DNA of 64,000 nucleotides from NCBI GenBank assembly GCA_016722505.1, contig JADKJH010000001.1, forward strand, positions 744,001 to 808,000, given 5' to 3'. Made by a program: the position numbers and the translations under genes. A model generated the notes under the pieces. It searched no databases, had not been told where the DNA came from, and worked only from the letters and a program-made list of their open reading frames with translations. Shown piece after piece: positions 16,406 to 25,197 of this stretch; position 1 is the first letter of the stretch, and every line of letters begins with the position of its first letter. This DNA is from Holophagaceae bacterium. Its GTDB lineage: Bacteria; Acidobacteriota; Holophagae; Holophagales; Holophagaceae.

Positions 16406-16606
16406 TCACTTCCGGTCGATTTGGATGTTTTCCTTGGTGCCGCTGTTGGAAACCGCGAGCATGATGCCGCCTCCGATCACGATGACGACGCCGATCACGG
16501 TCCAGGTGGTGCCGATGCTTTCCAGCACGCCCATCTTCCAGAGCCCGGCCAGGACACCGCCGAGGAGCACGATGAAACCAATCAGATACATGCCAGTCCA
16601 TTTCAT
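16406..16606 (-). CDS. Small two-helix membrane protein
   Basis: A 66-residue protein with two hydrophobic helices (YLIGFIVLLGGVLAGLW and WTVIGVVIVIGGGIMLAV) and a polar C-terminal tail. ATG 16606 has AGGAG upstream. No family is recognised. It begins 24 bases after the stop of the exported protein gene on the same strand, so the two may be co-transcribed. Confidence 0.65.
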   Translation of the reverse strand: MKWTGMYLIGFIVLLGGVLAGLWKMGVLESIGTTWTVIGVVIVIGGGIMLAVSNSGTKENIQIDRK

Positions 16607-16630
16607 GATGAATCTCCTGTAGAGCGTGGA

Positions 16631-17092
16631 TTAAGACGCTGGAATGTACTCGATGGCGCCCATCTCGCCGTCAAGGATCAAATGGTCCGGGAACCAGTAG
16701 ATGTACTCTTCTCTGGATTCGTCTGTGAACGCATACCCGATGTACACCATCCCTAGATAAGAGCTTTGGTCCAAATTGAAGGACGCATTCTGAAGTCCGT
16801 CCGCCTGAAGCTTGGCCATTTTTTGGGTGGATTTGTACTTCTTGACCGGCACGTTTCCCTTGATGGCGTGCATCAGGCGCAAGCCCGCTACTTTTCCGTT
16901 GATGACTTCCACGGAGACCGTGTTGTCGCCCTTCTTGTCGATCACGTATTGGCCATTGGCTTGGATGTTCGCCCCGAGCAGCCGCTGCCCGTCTTGTTGG
17001 TTTGCCGTGGGCGATGCAGCTGCGGCCCCCACCAAGGCGCACATGGCAGGCAGGACAAGGAGGGTCGCGAGAATGCGCTGGGTTCGGCTCAT
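16631..17092 (-). CDS. Exported hypothetical protein
   Basis: A 153-residue protein with a clear signal peptide (ILATLLVLPAMCALVGAAAA) and a likely cleavage site near ASA/ASP. The mature part has repeating strands with NGQYVIDKKGDNTVSVEV and GYAFTDESREEYIYWFPDH. No known family is recognised. The single Cys lies inside the signal hydrophobic core, so a lipoprotein is less likely. It probably forms an operon with the small membrane protein downstream. Confidence 0.65.
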   Translation of the reverse strand: MSRTQRILATLLVLPAMCALVGAAAASPTANQQDGQRLLGANIQANGQYVIDKKGDNTVSVEVINGKVAGLRLMHAIKGNVPVKKYKSTQKMAKLQADGLQNASFNLDQSSYLGMVYIGYAFTDESREEYIYWFPDHLILDGEMGAIEYIPAS

Positions 17093-17479
17093 GGTGTGGT
17101 CTCGGGTTCTATTGGGTGGGGATCCACCCGGTAGTAAGGCGATGGACGCTAATCAAGAGCATTTCTCGTTCCATTCATTAAATATCTATAATTTTAATAT
17201 TTACGCAACAGTCACTATTTCAAATTCAGGTATTTCTCAATCAATATGAAGCGCCATCTCCTTCAGTTCGATGGATCAAAACAGGCCAGGCAGCGGGGAT
17301 CTTCGGCAAGCCGTGGGCCTTTGGACGGTTCAGAAACGAAATGCCACGCCCGTAAGAGCGCTCCCTGAAGATGGACCTATTGGGCACCCACGGTTTTCCC
17401 ACAAAGGGTGCAGGAAACCTAAAACCAGAACTGTTCTGTGTCCCCGTTAATCCCCTTTTGTCCCAGGCTCACGCGTTTT
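17093..17479. other. 387-bp intergenic region without a recognised gene
   Basis: It contains an AT-rich segment (about 17160-17260), in contrast to the GC-rich surroundings, that could hold the promoter of the minus-strand exported-protein gene. No convincing frame, repeat or RNA was seen. Confidence 0.5.
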
Positions 17480-17833
17480 CTAGAACAGCTCCAGCACCCG
17501 TTCCACAGGTCGCGCCACCACGGCCTTGCCGCCGCGCACGACGATGGGGCGCTCCATCAGGATCGGATGCGCCAGCATGGCCTCCAGGGCTTCCTCGTCG
17601 CTGAGTTCGTGATCTGAATACTTTTCCTGGAACACCGGCTCGTTGCGTCGAAGCAGCTCGCCCGCCTTCATGCCCAGCATCCGCAGCAGCTCTTGCAACT
17701 CCTCGCGTGTGGGCGGTGTTTGCAGATAATCCACAACTTCGGCCGTCACTCCTTTTGCTCCGAGTAACGCGCAAGCCGAGCGAGATTTTGAGCAGCGGGC
17801 GTTGTGGTAGACGCGGACGGATTCGACGGCCAT
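17480..17833 (-). CDS. arsC: ArsC/Spx-family arsenate reductase-like protein
   Basis: A 117-residue thioredoxin-fold protein. The N-terminal VYHNARCSKSRSACALL carries the catalytic Cys of glutaredoxin-type ArsC (the YffB/ArsC RCSKSR signature). ELLRMLGMKAGELLRRNEPVF and MLAHPILMERPIVVRGGKAVV provide the substrate-binding Arg region. Enzymes of this type reduce arsenate with glutathione or glutaredoxin, but Spx/YffB relatives have other roles. There is no ars operon nearby; the adjacent co-directional gene encodes a DoxX protein. Arsenate reduction is therefore likely but not certain. Confidence 0.8.
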   Translation of the reverse strand: MAVESVRVYHNARCSKSRSACALLGAKGVTAEVVDYLQTPPTREELQELLRMLGMKAGELLRRNEPVFQEKYSDHELSDEEALEAMLAHPILMERPIVVRGGKAVVARPVERVLELF

Positions 17834-17868
17834 GGCCTCCCTTTCGTTCCTGGAATGGGTGAGAAGGG

Positions 17869-18285
17869 TCAGGACCTGAACAGGGGCCGGTAGCGGTCGC
17901 GGTGGTAGTAGGCGACAAAGCCGTTGGCGAGGACCAGGAACACGGCCAAGGGGATGCCTTCGGGGCCCAGGAACACGTGCGTCAGCAGGATGTTCACGAT
18001 GATGGGCGCGATCAGCACCGAGGCCAGGGGCACCAGGCGGCCCGACAAAAAGGCCAGGCCGCAGACCAGCTCGATGACCTTCACCGTGGGCATGATGTAG
18101 CGTGATGCCTCGAGGCCGTCGTTGAACACCTTCATGGCCCCCGCGAGCGGCGGCGGCGTGAAGAGCTTGAACAGGTAGGTGACCGACGCGAACACGAACA
18201 GCAGCCCCATGAGGCTGCGCACCAGGATCATCGCGATCCTCATACCTTTGCTGGGAGTGGCGGACGGGACGGCTTCAGCGTTCAT
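17869..18285 (-). CDS. DoxX-family membrane protein
   Basis: A 138-residue protein with four membrane helices and the DoxX-like pattern LMGLLFVFASVTYLF, TVKVIELVCGLAFLSG and a C-terminal short HRDRYRPLF tail. DoxX relatives are linked to redox stress and thiol chemistry. Its stop lies 35 bases before the arsC start on the same strand, so they are probably co-transcribed. ATG 18285 is the first in-frame start. Confidence 0.78.
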   Translation of the reverse strand: MNAEAVPSATPSKGMRIAMILVRSLMGLLFVFASVTYLFKLFTPPPLAGAMKVFNDGLEASRYIMPTVKVIELVCGLAFLSGRLVPLASVLIAPIIVNILLTHVFLGPEGIPLAVFLVLANGFVAYYHRDRYRPLFRS

Positions 18286-18371
18286 GGTTGGCTCCAGGGC
18301 TGGGGTGGAGATTTGTGAAGGAAGTCAGGGACCATCGTAAACGGGATTCATAGGCGAGGCGATGATCCCTC

Positions 18372-20165
18372 CTATTTTTCGAAGGACTTAATCCATTCAA
18401 AACACTCAACCATGTCGGGCATTTGGCTTGAGACATCATTGCGGCTCATCACGCGCAAGGCCTCTTCTCGTTCAATAATCGCTTCTTCACCCTTATCAAC
18501 AGTGCCGATGACGTGTTCAATACACCCCTTCTCCCATATCCATACTGAGTGTTGCTTGATCGTGCCGTGAACAGTGGAGGCCAAACCTTCACCCTCGTTG
18601 TCGATTGCAAGTAGTGCCCATATGTCTGCGGCTGAGAAGCTTCCATTTTTTTCAGGTAGACCGTTCCCACCTAGAGAAAACCCATGAGCGGGCTGAAGAC
18701 GTTTCAGAATTGCTTTGGCTCTTACAAGCTCCGCTCCATCTTTTGCAATCAACGGATTACTCCCCTTCGCTGCTTCCGTAAATGCGAAATCCAAATCGGC
18801 AACCGCACACGCAGGAATTTCCATTGCGCGAAGTACGGATAGTGCCTTGCGTATGTCTGCACAACTGCCAATCGATACGAAAGCGAGATGATCAATCTCC
18901 GGCGCATGGCCATAAAGTCGCTCATATACGAGAGGGAGAATACGCCGGTCAGTCTTGCCCTCACAAATGACTACTCTCTCCGCAAAGTATATGTCAGCGA
19001 TATTCCCCAGTTCGAACAACACTCGCGACTGGGATTTAGCTTCTTCAAGTGCGTCCTGAATAGCTTGTTTGAGTGGCTTTCGTGTCACTGCTCCTTTGAT
19101 CGCATCTTTCCGAACAATTACCGTGTGTGCTGCGTTCACACGGTCGAGCATCAAGGGTGAATGTGTGGAAAAGACCACCTGAAACCCCCTTGTCGAAAGT
19201 TGCGCTAAGGCTTGGCGAACTCTCCGAACACCTTGCGGATGTAGATACAACTCGGGTTCGTCAATCAGAAGCAGCTTTCTGGCGCCATTCGTTTGCGGGC
19301 CGGCCGCTGCTTCTGCAAGATATCGAATCAACGACATTTCTATTGCTCGCTGAGCACCGCTGCCAAGTTGTGAGAATTCCATTGGGGTCGGCCTTCCGAC
19401 CTCACTAACCTTGAGAGACCCCGACTTGAAGAACTCTTTTATCTTCGTCTCAGGCAATTCAAGTTGAAGAGCTAACCCGGGGAAAAATTCGGCGAGAACC
19501 TTGGATGCTTCTTCATCGAAGTCTTGCAATGCTTTGGAACGAGTTCCACCTTCGCCGGTCAGCAGACTATTGATCGTCTTCAATGCTGCCTCAATGTCTG
19601 TGGCGTTTGCTTGGGTGACCGGTTCCGCAATCTCCTCAATTAGCCTCCGGATGGTCGTTCCGGCCGCGACACTTGTAAATTCCTTCTGTACGTCCTTCAT
19701 CGCTTGGATGAATAGAGGCTCTGGGAGGATTGCAGACACCGCTTGAGGAAGACCAGTGGGATAAGCTCGCCACTCCTTTGGATTACCGTCTACTTCGACC
19801 GCTGCCGGATCCCAAACTTCTGGCTTGATTGATTTGGCTGTCGTTCCATCTGCAGTGACGCGAATCCACAAAACACCATTCGGGCAGTACTGCTGAATCG
19901 CAGTTTGATGCTTTGGTTCGGGGATGCAGCTAAGAATCGCGGCGCTGATTCCTTCAATGCGGGCCGTCACTACAATTGGCTGCTTCGGGTCTGCGAAATC
20001 GCCGCTCGATCGGGCGTCAGGTTTCAGAAGCCATTTCAAAGCATCAAGTATCGTGGACTTCCCGACATTGTTTTGGCCTACGAGCGGTGTGAAGTCATCG
20101 AGTGGAAGTGAGACAGACAAGCAAGCCCTGAAGTTCTTTATCTCGACATGGCTGATTCGATGCAT
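18372..20165 (-). CDS. OLD-family ATP-dependent nuclease (AAA + TOPRIM)
   Basis: A 597-residue protein with an SMC/RecF-like ATPase and a C-terminal TOPRIM nuclease. Walker A is GQNNVGKST (about 30-38), the signature LGSGAQRAIEM, and Walker B LLLIDEPELYLHPQG followed by the His switch STHSPLM. The TOPRIM domain starts VVICEGKTDRRIL (Glu) and contains VADLDFA (DxD). OLD proteins are DNA nucleases, often anti-phage; GajA of Gabija has the same layout, but no UvrD-like GajB gene is adjacent, so this is a stand-alone OLD. Base composition is visibly more AT-rich than both neighbours, suggesting transfer. ATG 20165 has GGAG eight bases upstream. Confidence 0.85.
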   Translation of the reverse strand: MHRISHVEIKNFRACLSVSLPLDDFTPLVGQNNVGKSTILDALKWLLKPDARSSGDFADPKQPIVVTARIEGISAAILSCIPEPKHQTAIQQYCPNGVLWIRVTADGTTAKSIKPEVWDPAAVEVDGNPKEWRAYPTGLPQAVSAILPEPLFIQAMKDVQKEFTSVAAGTTIRRLIEEIAEPVTQANATDIEAALKTINSLLTGEGGTRSKALQDFDEEASKVLAEFFPGLALQLELPETKIKEFFKSGSLKVSEVGRPTPMEFSQLGSGAQRAIEMSLIRYLAEAAAGPQTNGARKLLLIDEPELYLHPQGVRRVRQALAQLSTRGFQVVFSTHSPLMLDRVNAAHTVIVRKDAIKGAVTRKPLKQAIQDALEEAKSQSRVLFELGNIADIYFAERVVICEGKTDRRILPLVYERLYGHAPEIDHLAFVSIGSCADIRKALSVLRAMEIPACAVADLDFAFTEAAKGSNPLIAKDGAELVRAKAILKRLQPAHGFSLGGNGLPEKNGSFSAADIWALLAIDNEGEGLASTVHGTIKQHSVWIWEKGCIEHVIGTVDKGEEAIIEREEALRVMSRNDVSSQMPDMVECFEWIKSFEK

Positions 20166-20427
20166 AGTTTGTCTCCGATGAGAAGGAGGGAACTTACCTT
20201 ATTAACCACTGATTTACGCGAATGAACACTGATAAAACCAAGATGACTCCACTCAAATTGGATAACTAAAACCATCCCCAATCTCCCCTAAACGAATCTC
20301 CCCCTAATCCGTTACCAGTCCTGATGTTCTCTCTGCATTCCGGTGATCCCTTGCGCAGCGCCATGCCTGGTCGTGGCGGGTTGGCATCGATTACGACCTT
20401 TTGAAAACCCCAACCGAAAGGAGTTCT

Positions 20428-22365
20428 ATGTCCTCTTTCACTCTCCTCAGCCGCACGCTATGCGGCGGGCTGCTGGTGGCGCTGGGGGCTGCGGCCTTCC
20501 CGGCTTCCGCCACTGCGCCAACCACCGCGCCCAAGCGATACGAGATCAAGGATTTCTTCGGAAATCCTGAACGCACGGGCTACCAGCTCTCTCCGGACGG
20601 GAAGACGCTCAGCTACATGGCGCCTTTTGAACGGCGGCGGAACCTGCACATCGTGGCGCTGCCCGCCGATGGCAGCGCGCCGGACTTCTTGAAAGCCAAG
20701 CGGCTCACCAGCGAAACCGCCCGGGACATCGCGGGTTATTTCTGGAAGGGCAACGGCCATCTCCTGTTCGCCAAGGATTTCGGCGGCGACGAGAACTTCC
20801 ATGTGGTCTCCGTGGACGTGAAGAGCGGCGACATCAAGGACCTGACGCCTATCCAGAAGATCCAGGCCGCCATCATCGATGACCTGCGGGACGATCCCGA
20901 GCACATCCTGGTGCAGCACAACCAGCGCAATGCGCAGATCTTCGATGTCTACAAGATCAACGTGAAGACCGGCGCCGCCGCCATGGTGGCCGAGAATCCC
21001 GGCAACATCACCGGCTGGGTCACGGACCACAAGGGCGCCGTGCGGATCGCCACCACCACGGATGGCGTCAACGCCAGCGTGCTGTACCGCCCCACCGAGA
21101 AAGATGCCTTCAAGACCGTGGTGACCACCGATTTCCGCACGGCGGTCAATCCGGTGTTCTTCACCTTCGACAACAAGAACGTGTACGCCCTGTCGAACCG
21201 CGGGCGCGACAAGACCGCCCTGGTCGTGCTGGATCCCACCAATGGCCAGGAAGCCAAACCGCTCTTCGAGCATCCCGATGTGGATCTGGGCGGCGCCGAC
21301 TATTCCCGGAAGCGGAAGGTCCTCACCACGGTCGGCTTCGAGACTTGGAAGAGCCAGCGCCACTACTTCGACGACACCACCCGGGCCATCTACGGGAAGC
21401 TCGAAAAGCAGCTGCCCGGGCTTGATGTCGTCATCACCAGCGAGAACAAAGCCGAAGACACCTTCATCGTGGCGACCTACAGCGACCGCACCCCCGGCAC
21501 GCGCTACCTCTACCATGCGGCGGCCGACAAGCTGGTCTCGCTGGGCGACATCAATCCCCGCATCAACGCCGCCGACATGGCCACCATGAAGCCCGTCACC
21601 TACACCAGCCGCGACGGCCTGAAGATCAACGGCTACCTGACGCTGCCCGTGGGCCGGGAAGCCAAGAACCTGCCCGTCATCGTCAATCCCCACGGCGGCC
21701 CCTGGGCCCGGGATTCCTGGGGCTTCAACCGCGAGATCCAGTTCCTGGCCAACCGCGGCTTTGCCGTGTTCCAGATGAACTTCCGCGGCTCCACGGGCTA
21801 CGGCCGCAAATTCTGGGAAGCCAGCTTCAAGCAGTGGGGCGGCACCATGCAGAACGACATCACCGACGGCGTGCAATGGCTCGTCAAGGAAGGCGTCGCC
21901 GATCCCAAGCGGGTGGGCATCTATGGCGGCAGCTACGGCGGTTACGCGACCCTCGCCGGCGTCACCTTCACGCCGGACCTCTACGCCGCCGCTGTGGATT
22001 ATGTGGGCGTGTCGAACCTCTTCACCTTCCTGAAGACCATCCCGCCCTACTGGGCGCCCTACCTGACGATGATGCACGAGATGGTGGGCGATCCCGTGAA
22101 GGACAAGGAACTCCTGACAGCCGGTTCTCCGGCCTTTCACGTGGACAAGATCAAGACGCCGCTCTTCGTGGCCCAGGGCGCCAACGATCCCCGCGTGAAC
22201 AAGAACGAATCCGACCAGATGGTCGAAGGCCTGAAGAAGCGCGGGATCACGGTGGAGTACATGGTCAAGGACAACGAAGGCCACGGTTTCCACAACGAAG
22301 AAAACCGCTTTGAGTTCTACGGCGCCATGGAAAGCTTCTTCACGAAGCATCTGGCCGCGAAGTAG
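20428..22365 (+). CDS. Exported S9-family prolyl oligopeptidase-like peptidase
   Basis: A protein of about 645 residues starting at ATG 20428 (AAAGGAG upstream; the TTG at 20401 is not needed), with a signal peptide (TLCGGLLVALGAAAFPASA). An N-terminal beta-propeller of about 360 residues precedes the alpha/beta-hydrolase domain. The catalytic Ser is in YGGSYGGYA, the Asp in GANDPRV and the His in NEGHGF. Such S9 enzymes cleave peptides in the periplasm or outside the cell, often as dipeptidyl or acylaminoacyl peptidases. It is monocistronic and ends at a strong terminator. Confidence 0.9.
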   Translation: MSSFTLLSRTLCGGLLVALGAAAFPASATAPTTAPKRYEIKDFFGNPERTGYQLSPDGKTLSYMAPFERRRNLHIVALPADGSAPDFLKAKRLTSETARDIAGYFWKGNGHLLFAKDFGGDENFHVVSVDVKSGDIKDLTPIQKIQAAIIDDLRDDPEHILVQHNQRNAQIFDVYKINVKTGAAAMVAENPGNITGWVTDHKGAVRIATTTDGVNASVLYRPTEKDAFKTVVTTDFRTAVNPVFFTFDNKNVYALSNRGRDKTALVVLDPTNGQEAKPLFEHPDVDLGGADYSRKRKVLTTVGFETWKSQRHYFDDTTRAIYGKLEKQLPGLDVVITSENKAEDTFIVATYSDRTPGTRYLYHAAADKLVSLGDINPRINAADMATMKPVTYTSRDGLKINGYLTLPVGREAKNLPVIVNPHGGPWARDSWGFNREIQFLANRGFAVFQMNFRGSTGYGRKFWEASFKQWGGTMQNDITDGVQWLVKEGVADPKRVGIYGGSYGGYATLAGVTFTPDLYAAAVDYVGVSNLFTFLKTIPPYWAPYLTMMHEMVGDPVKDKELLTAGSPAFHVDKIKTPLFVAQGANDPRVNKNESDQMVEGLKKRGITVEYMVKDNEGHGFHNEENRFEFYGAMESFFTKHLAAK

Positions 22366-22384
22366 GCGAGCGCAAGGCCAATGG

Positions 22385-22411
22385 AAACGGCGCCTTAACG
22401 GCGCCGTTTTT
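22385..22411 (+). terminator. Rho-independent terminator of the S9 peptidase gene
   Basis: A perfect 10-bp stem, AAACGGCGCC pairing with GGCGCCGTTT, with loop TTAAC and a run of five T at the 3-prime side. It lies 20 bases after the stop codon. Confidence 0.85.
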
Positions 22412-22475
22412 CATGACATGGGGGTCTGTTTATCAACGGCATTACGTTCGTACTAGTTTGCGTCGAAAAGCCTGG

Positions 22476-22743
22476 AACCACAGATGAACACGGATAAACA
22501 CTGATTCGGAATGTGCCAGCTTGGCGGATGGAATTCAGGCGGCCCGGCGACGGCCTCACGCATTAGTGTGATCCGCGCCGGGCCGCCTGAATTCGCGGGC
22601 CGAAAGGCCCGCTGGCGCTACGCGCCCCGCGAAGCGATTTCGGGACGGAGTCATCAAAAAAGATGCATTGAGTTTAGATCGTTTAATCCGGGAACCGTGT
22701 GAATCCGTGTGAATCTTTTTTTCATCGGTGTTTATCTGTGGTT
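22476..22743. repeat. Composite intergenic repeat, copy A
   Basis: The outer arms are imperfect inverted copies of AACCACAGATGAACACGGAT (left from 22476, right ending 22743). The core (22511-22645) has a perfect 19-bp inverted repeat (22531-22549 with 22576-22594; GAATTCAGGCGGCCCGGCG) around a 26-base apical segment. A second hairpin (22595-22612) is GCGGGCC-GAAA-GGCCCGC, and a third short hairpin is GGCG-ctacg-CGCC. The core is shared with copy B at 60584-60713. No coding sequence is seen. Confidence 0.8.
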
Positions 22744-22768
22744 AATGCATTTTCTCCGCGACCACACA

Positions 22769-23980
22769 TCACGGAATCCGCTGCACTACGATTCCGCGCG
22801 CGAAGCTGTCGAGCTTGCCGTCGGTGAGGCGGATCGGGGTGCCGTTCTTCCAGTAGGTCGCCACGCAGACTCCCTGGACGACCTCATAGCCTGACACGTA
22901 GATGTCCGAGCCGAGCACCACGATGCCGGTCGTCCGCGCTTCCGAATTCCCCTGGGTGAGACGCACCATGACGCCGTTCTTCCAGTACACGGCCGCGTCA
23001 TAGGAGTCATTGATCTGCCGTAGGCCCGCCACGTAGACATCGTTACCCGACACGCAGATCGCCGCACCCTGGGCCCATCGGCTGCCATCCGATAGATAGA
23101 CAGCGTTCCCGTTCTTCCAATACGCCGCCACCGAAGGCGACATGGAGCCGTCGTAGGCCGCCGACTGGAGGCGCAGAGCCGAAGCCTTCATTTCCGCGTT
23201 CTCGACGGATCCAATTTCTCGAATGCTGGGCAGGCTGGGCGAGGTTTTGGATGCCTGGGGATTCCAGCGCCATTCCATCCCCGCCACGAAAACGTTCGCT
23301 CCGCTGACCTGCACGCCCAGGGCTTCGCCACCCGTGACCCCCGTCGTCAATCGGCTGGCCGCGCCATCCCGCCAGGCCATGGGAGAAGGGCGGATCCACA
23401 TGTAATTCGGCGCCACCTCCACGATCTCGGAGGCCCATCCCGCGGCGACCACGCGTTCATCCTGCAACGCCACGCCTTCCACACGCCGGCCAGCCAGTGT
23501 CTGGAGCGCGCCGTTGATCCAGATACAGCCCGGAATGTTGACTCCGTCTTGCGTAACGTCGCCGCCCACCAGCACGGTCCTGTTCGAGACCGCGATGGAA
23601 GTTGGGTAGGCGACGCCAGCGGGTCCGGCCGTAAGCGGCGCCGCCGTGCCGTTGGTCCACACCACGGTTCGTGTTCGGCCGTCCGCCTCGGTGTCCTTGC
23701 CGACCACATAGGTATCCGTTCCAAGCACCGCCAACGCATTGGCGAAGGAAGCCGAGCCCGGCGACAACTGGGTGGCCTTGCCGTCCACCCACAGCATTGC
23801 CTGGTTGGGGATGCTGTTTTCCAATTGGATTCCGGTGGAGGCATATCCAGCCACATAGACCTGATCAACGGGCGGTCGTTCATTTTTTCCGCCGCCACAG
23901 GCGAGGTTCAGGCCGAAGGACCAGCCCGCGAGCAGGAAGACTGTCAAGGGCAGACGGAGGGTACGGGTTGGGGTTGTCAT
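22769..23980 (-). CDS. Lipoprotein with propeller-like repeats
   Basis: A 403-residue protein. The N-terminal signal ends in a lipobox at NLACGGG, so the mature protein is lipid-anchored at the Cys. The rest is built from at least seven imperfect repeats of about 45-55 residues with the pattern VYVAGY...YWKNG...RLTDG, typical of beta-propeller blades that occur in Bacteroidota and Acidobacteriota surface proteins. No enzyme motif is seen; function unknown. It is transcribed divergently from the SPFH gene at 24230. The composite repeat lies just past its 3-prime end. Confidence 0.7.
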   Translation of the reverse strand: MTTPTRTLRLPLTVFLLAGWSFGLNLACGGGKNERPPVDQVYVAGYASTGIQLENSIPNQAMLWVDGKATQLSPGSASFANALAVLGTDTYVVGKDTEADGRTRTVVWTNGTAAPLTAGPAGVAYPTSIAVSNRTVLVGGDVTQDGVNIPGCIWINGALQTLAGRRVEGVALQDERVVAAGWASEIVEVAPNYMWIRPSPMAWRDGAASRLTTGVTGGEALGVQVSGANVFVAGMEWRWNPQASKTSPSLPSIREIGSVENAEMKASALRLQSAAYDGSMSPSVAAYWKNGNAVYLSDGSRWAQGAAICVSGNDVYVAGLRQINDSYDAAVYWKNGVMVRLTQGNSEARTTGIVVLGSDIYVSGYEVVQGVCVATYWKNGTPIRLTDGKLDSFARGIVVQRIP

Positions 23981-24229
23981 GGATGCTCCTTATTGTGGAA
24001 ACATGGCGGAGCTAATTTTATGCCATGACATAACATATTTAATATCACCATATAGATATACGACTCTTTATCCCATGGTGGAATAAGTCCATAAGCTCCG
24101 AGGCGGAATAACACACCGTTGGAGATCCGCCGCCCAGCGATGTCCACCGGCTGCCTGGCGAATTTCCTTGTGGGGGAGGCTCCGTCCTGGCGACTCTGGC
24201 AGGGGGTGAAGGCATCCCCCGGAGGCACC

Positions 24230-25144
24230 ATGGTCATCCCAGCACTGCTCCTCATCCTGGCGGGAATCGCCGCCTGGCGCCTCAAGACCAAAGTCGAGTT
24301 CCCGCTCTCGAAACGCCTGGCCCAGATGCAATGGGTCGCGGTGGGCCTCGGCGTCCTGCTCTTCATCGGATCCATGGCCGTCGTCATCCCGCCCGGGCAG
24401 GCGGGCATCATCGTCCTCTTCGGCAAGGTGAACCTGGAGCCGCTGCCCTCGGGTCTGCACTTCATCAATCCCTTCGCCACCGTGGCCGAGATGGAAGTGC
24501 GCACCCGGAACTACACCATGACCAGTTCTCCCGACGAGGGCCAGAAGCGGGGCGACGACTCCATCGCCGTGATCACGAGCGACGGCCTGACGGTCAAGCT
24601 GGACGCCACGATCTTCTACTCCCTTCAACAAGCCAAAGTCGCCCAGATCTACAAGGACATCGGCCCGGACGTTGAAGACAAGATCCTGCGCAGCGAGATC
24701 CGCGCCAGCCTGCGCGATGCGGCGGCGAGCCTGCAGGCCACCGAGCTTTACACCTCGAAACGCCAGTCCTTCGTGGACCAGGTGACCAAGACGCTCAAGG
24801 CCTCCTTCGAGGCCCGGGGCATCAACATGGAGCAGATGCTGCTGCGCAATGTGCTGCTTCCCGACCAGATCACCAAGGCCATCAACGACAAGATCGCCGC
24901 GGACCAGGATGCGCAAAAGATGGCCTTCGTGCTCCAGAAGGAGAAGCAGGAAGCCGAGCGCAAGCGCATCGAGGCCGAAGGCCAGGCCAAGGCCCAGCAG
25001 ATCGTGAGCCAGAGCCTGACCCCGCAGATCATCGAGTACCAGCGCATCCAGGCCCTGCGCGAGATCGGCGCCAAGGGCAACATGATCATCACGCCCATGG
25101 GCGGCGCCACGCCGCTGATCCAGATCCCCGCGAAGAAAAACTGA
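24230..25144 (+). CDS. Prohibitin-like SPFH/Band 7 membrane protein
   Basis: From ATG 24230 (GGAGG upstream; the frame is open further but without a better start) the protein has about 304 residues. It has two N-terminal hydrophobic segments, then a Band 7 domain starting VIPPGQAGIIVLFGKVN and including LRSEIRASLRDAAASLQATELYT. A charged coiled coil follows (EKEKQEAERKRIEAEGQAKAQ). Prohibitin and stomatin relatives form ring-like membrane scaffolds that control proteases or membrane domains. No NfeD-like or FtsH gene is adjacent. A second, different SPFH protein is at 28246-29322. Confidence 0.85.
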   Translation: MVIPALLLILAGIAAWRLKTKVEFPLSKRLAQMQWVAVGLGVLLFIGSMAVVIPPGQAGIIVLFGKVNLEPLPSGLHFINPFATVAEMEVRTRNYTMTSSPDEGQKRGDDSIAVITSDGLTVKLDATIFYSLQQAKVAQIYKDIGPDVEDKILRSEIRASLRDAAASLQATELYTSKRQSFVDQVTKTLKASFEARGINMEQMLLRNVLLPDQITKAINDKIAADQDAQKMAFVLQKEKQEAERKRIEAEGQAKAQQIVSQSLTPQIIEYQRIQALREIGAKGNMIITPMGGATPLIQIPAKKN

Positions 25145-25197
25145 ATCCGAAAACGCTCAGAAAGCGCGATCGCTCTGTCCCAGCCAGACCTGGGCGC

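Noticed and set aside
18372..20165. Gabija system
   Set aside because: The OLD-like protein resembles GajA, but no UvrD-like helicase (GajB) gene is adjacent.
20458..22350. A 630-codon minus-strand frame opposite the S9 peptidase
   Set aside because: It is the antisense shadow of a GC-rich gene, His/Gly/Val-rich with no motif; the plus-strand frame has a signal peptide and catalytic triad.
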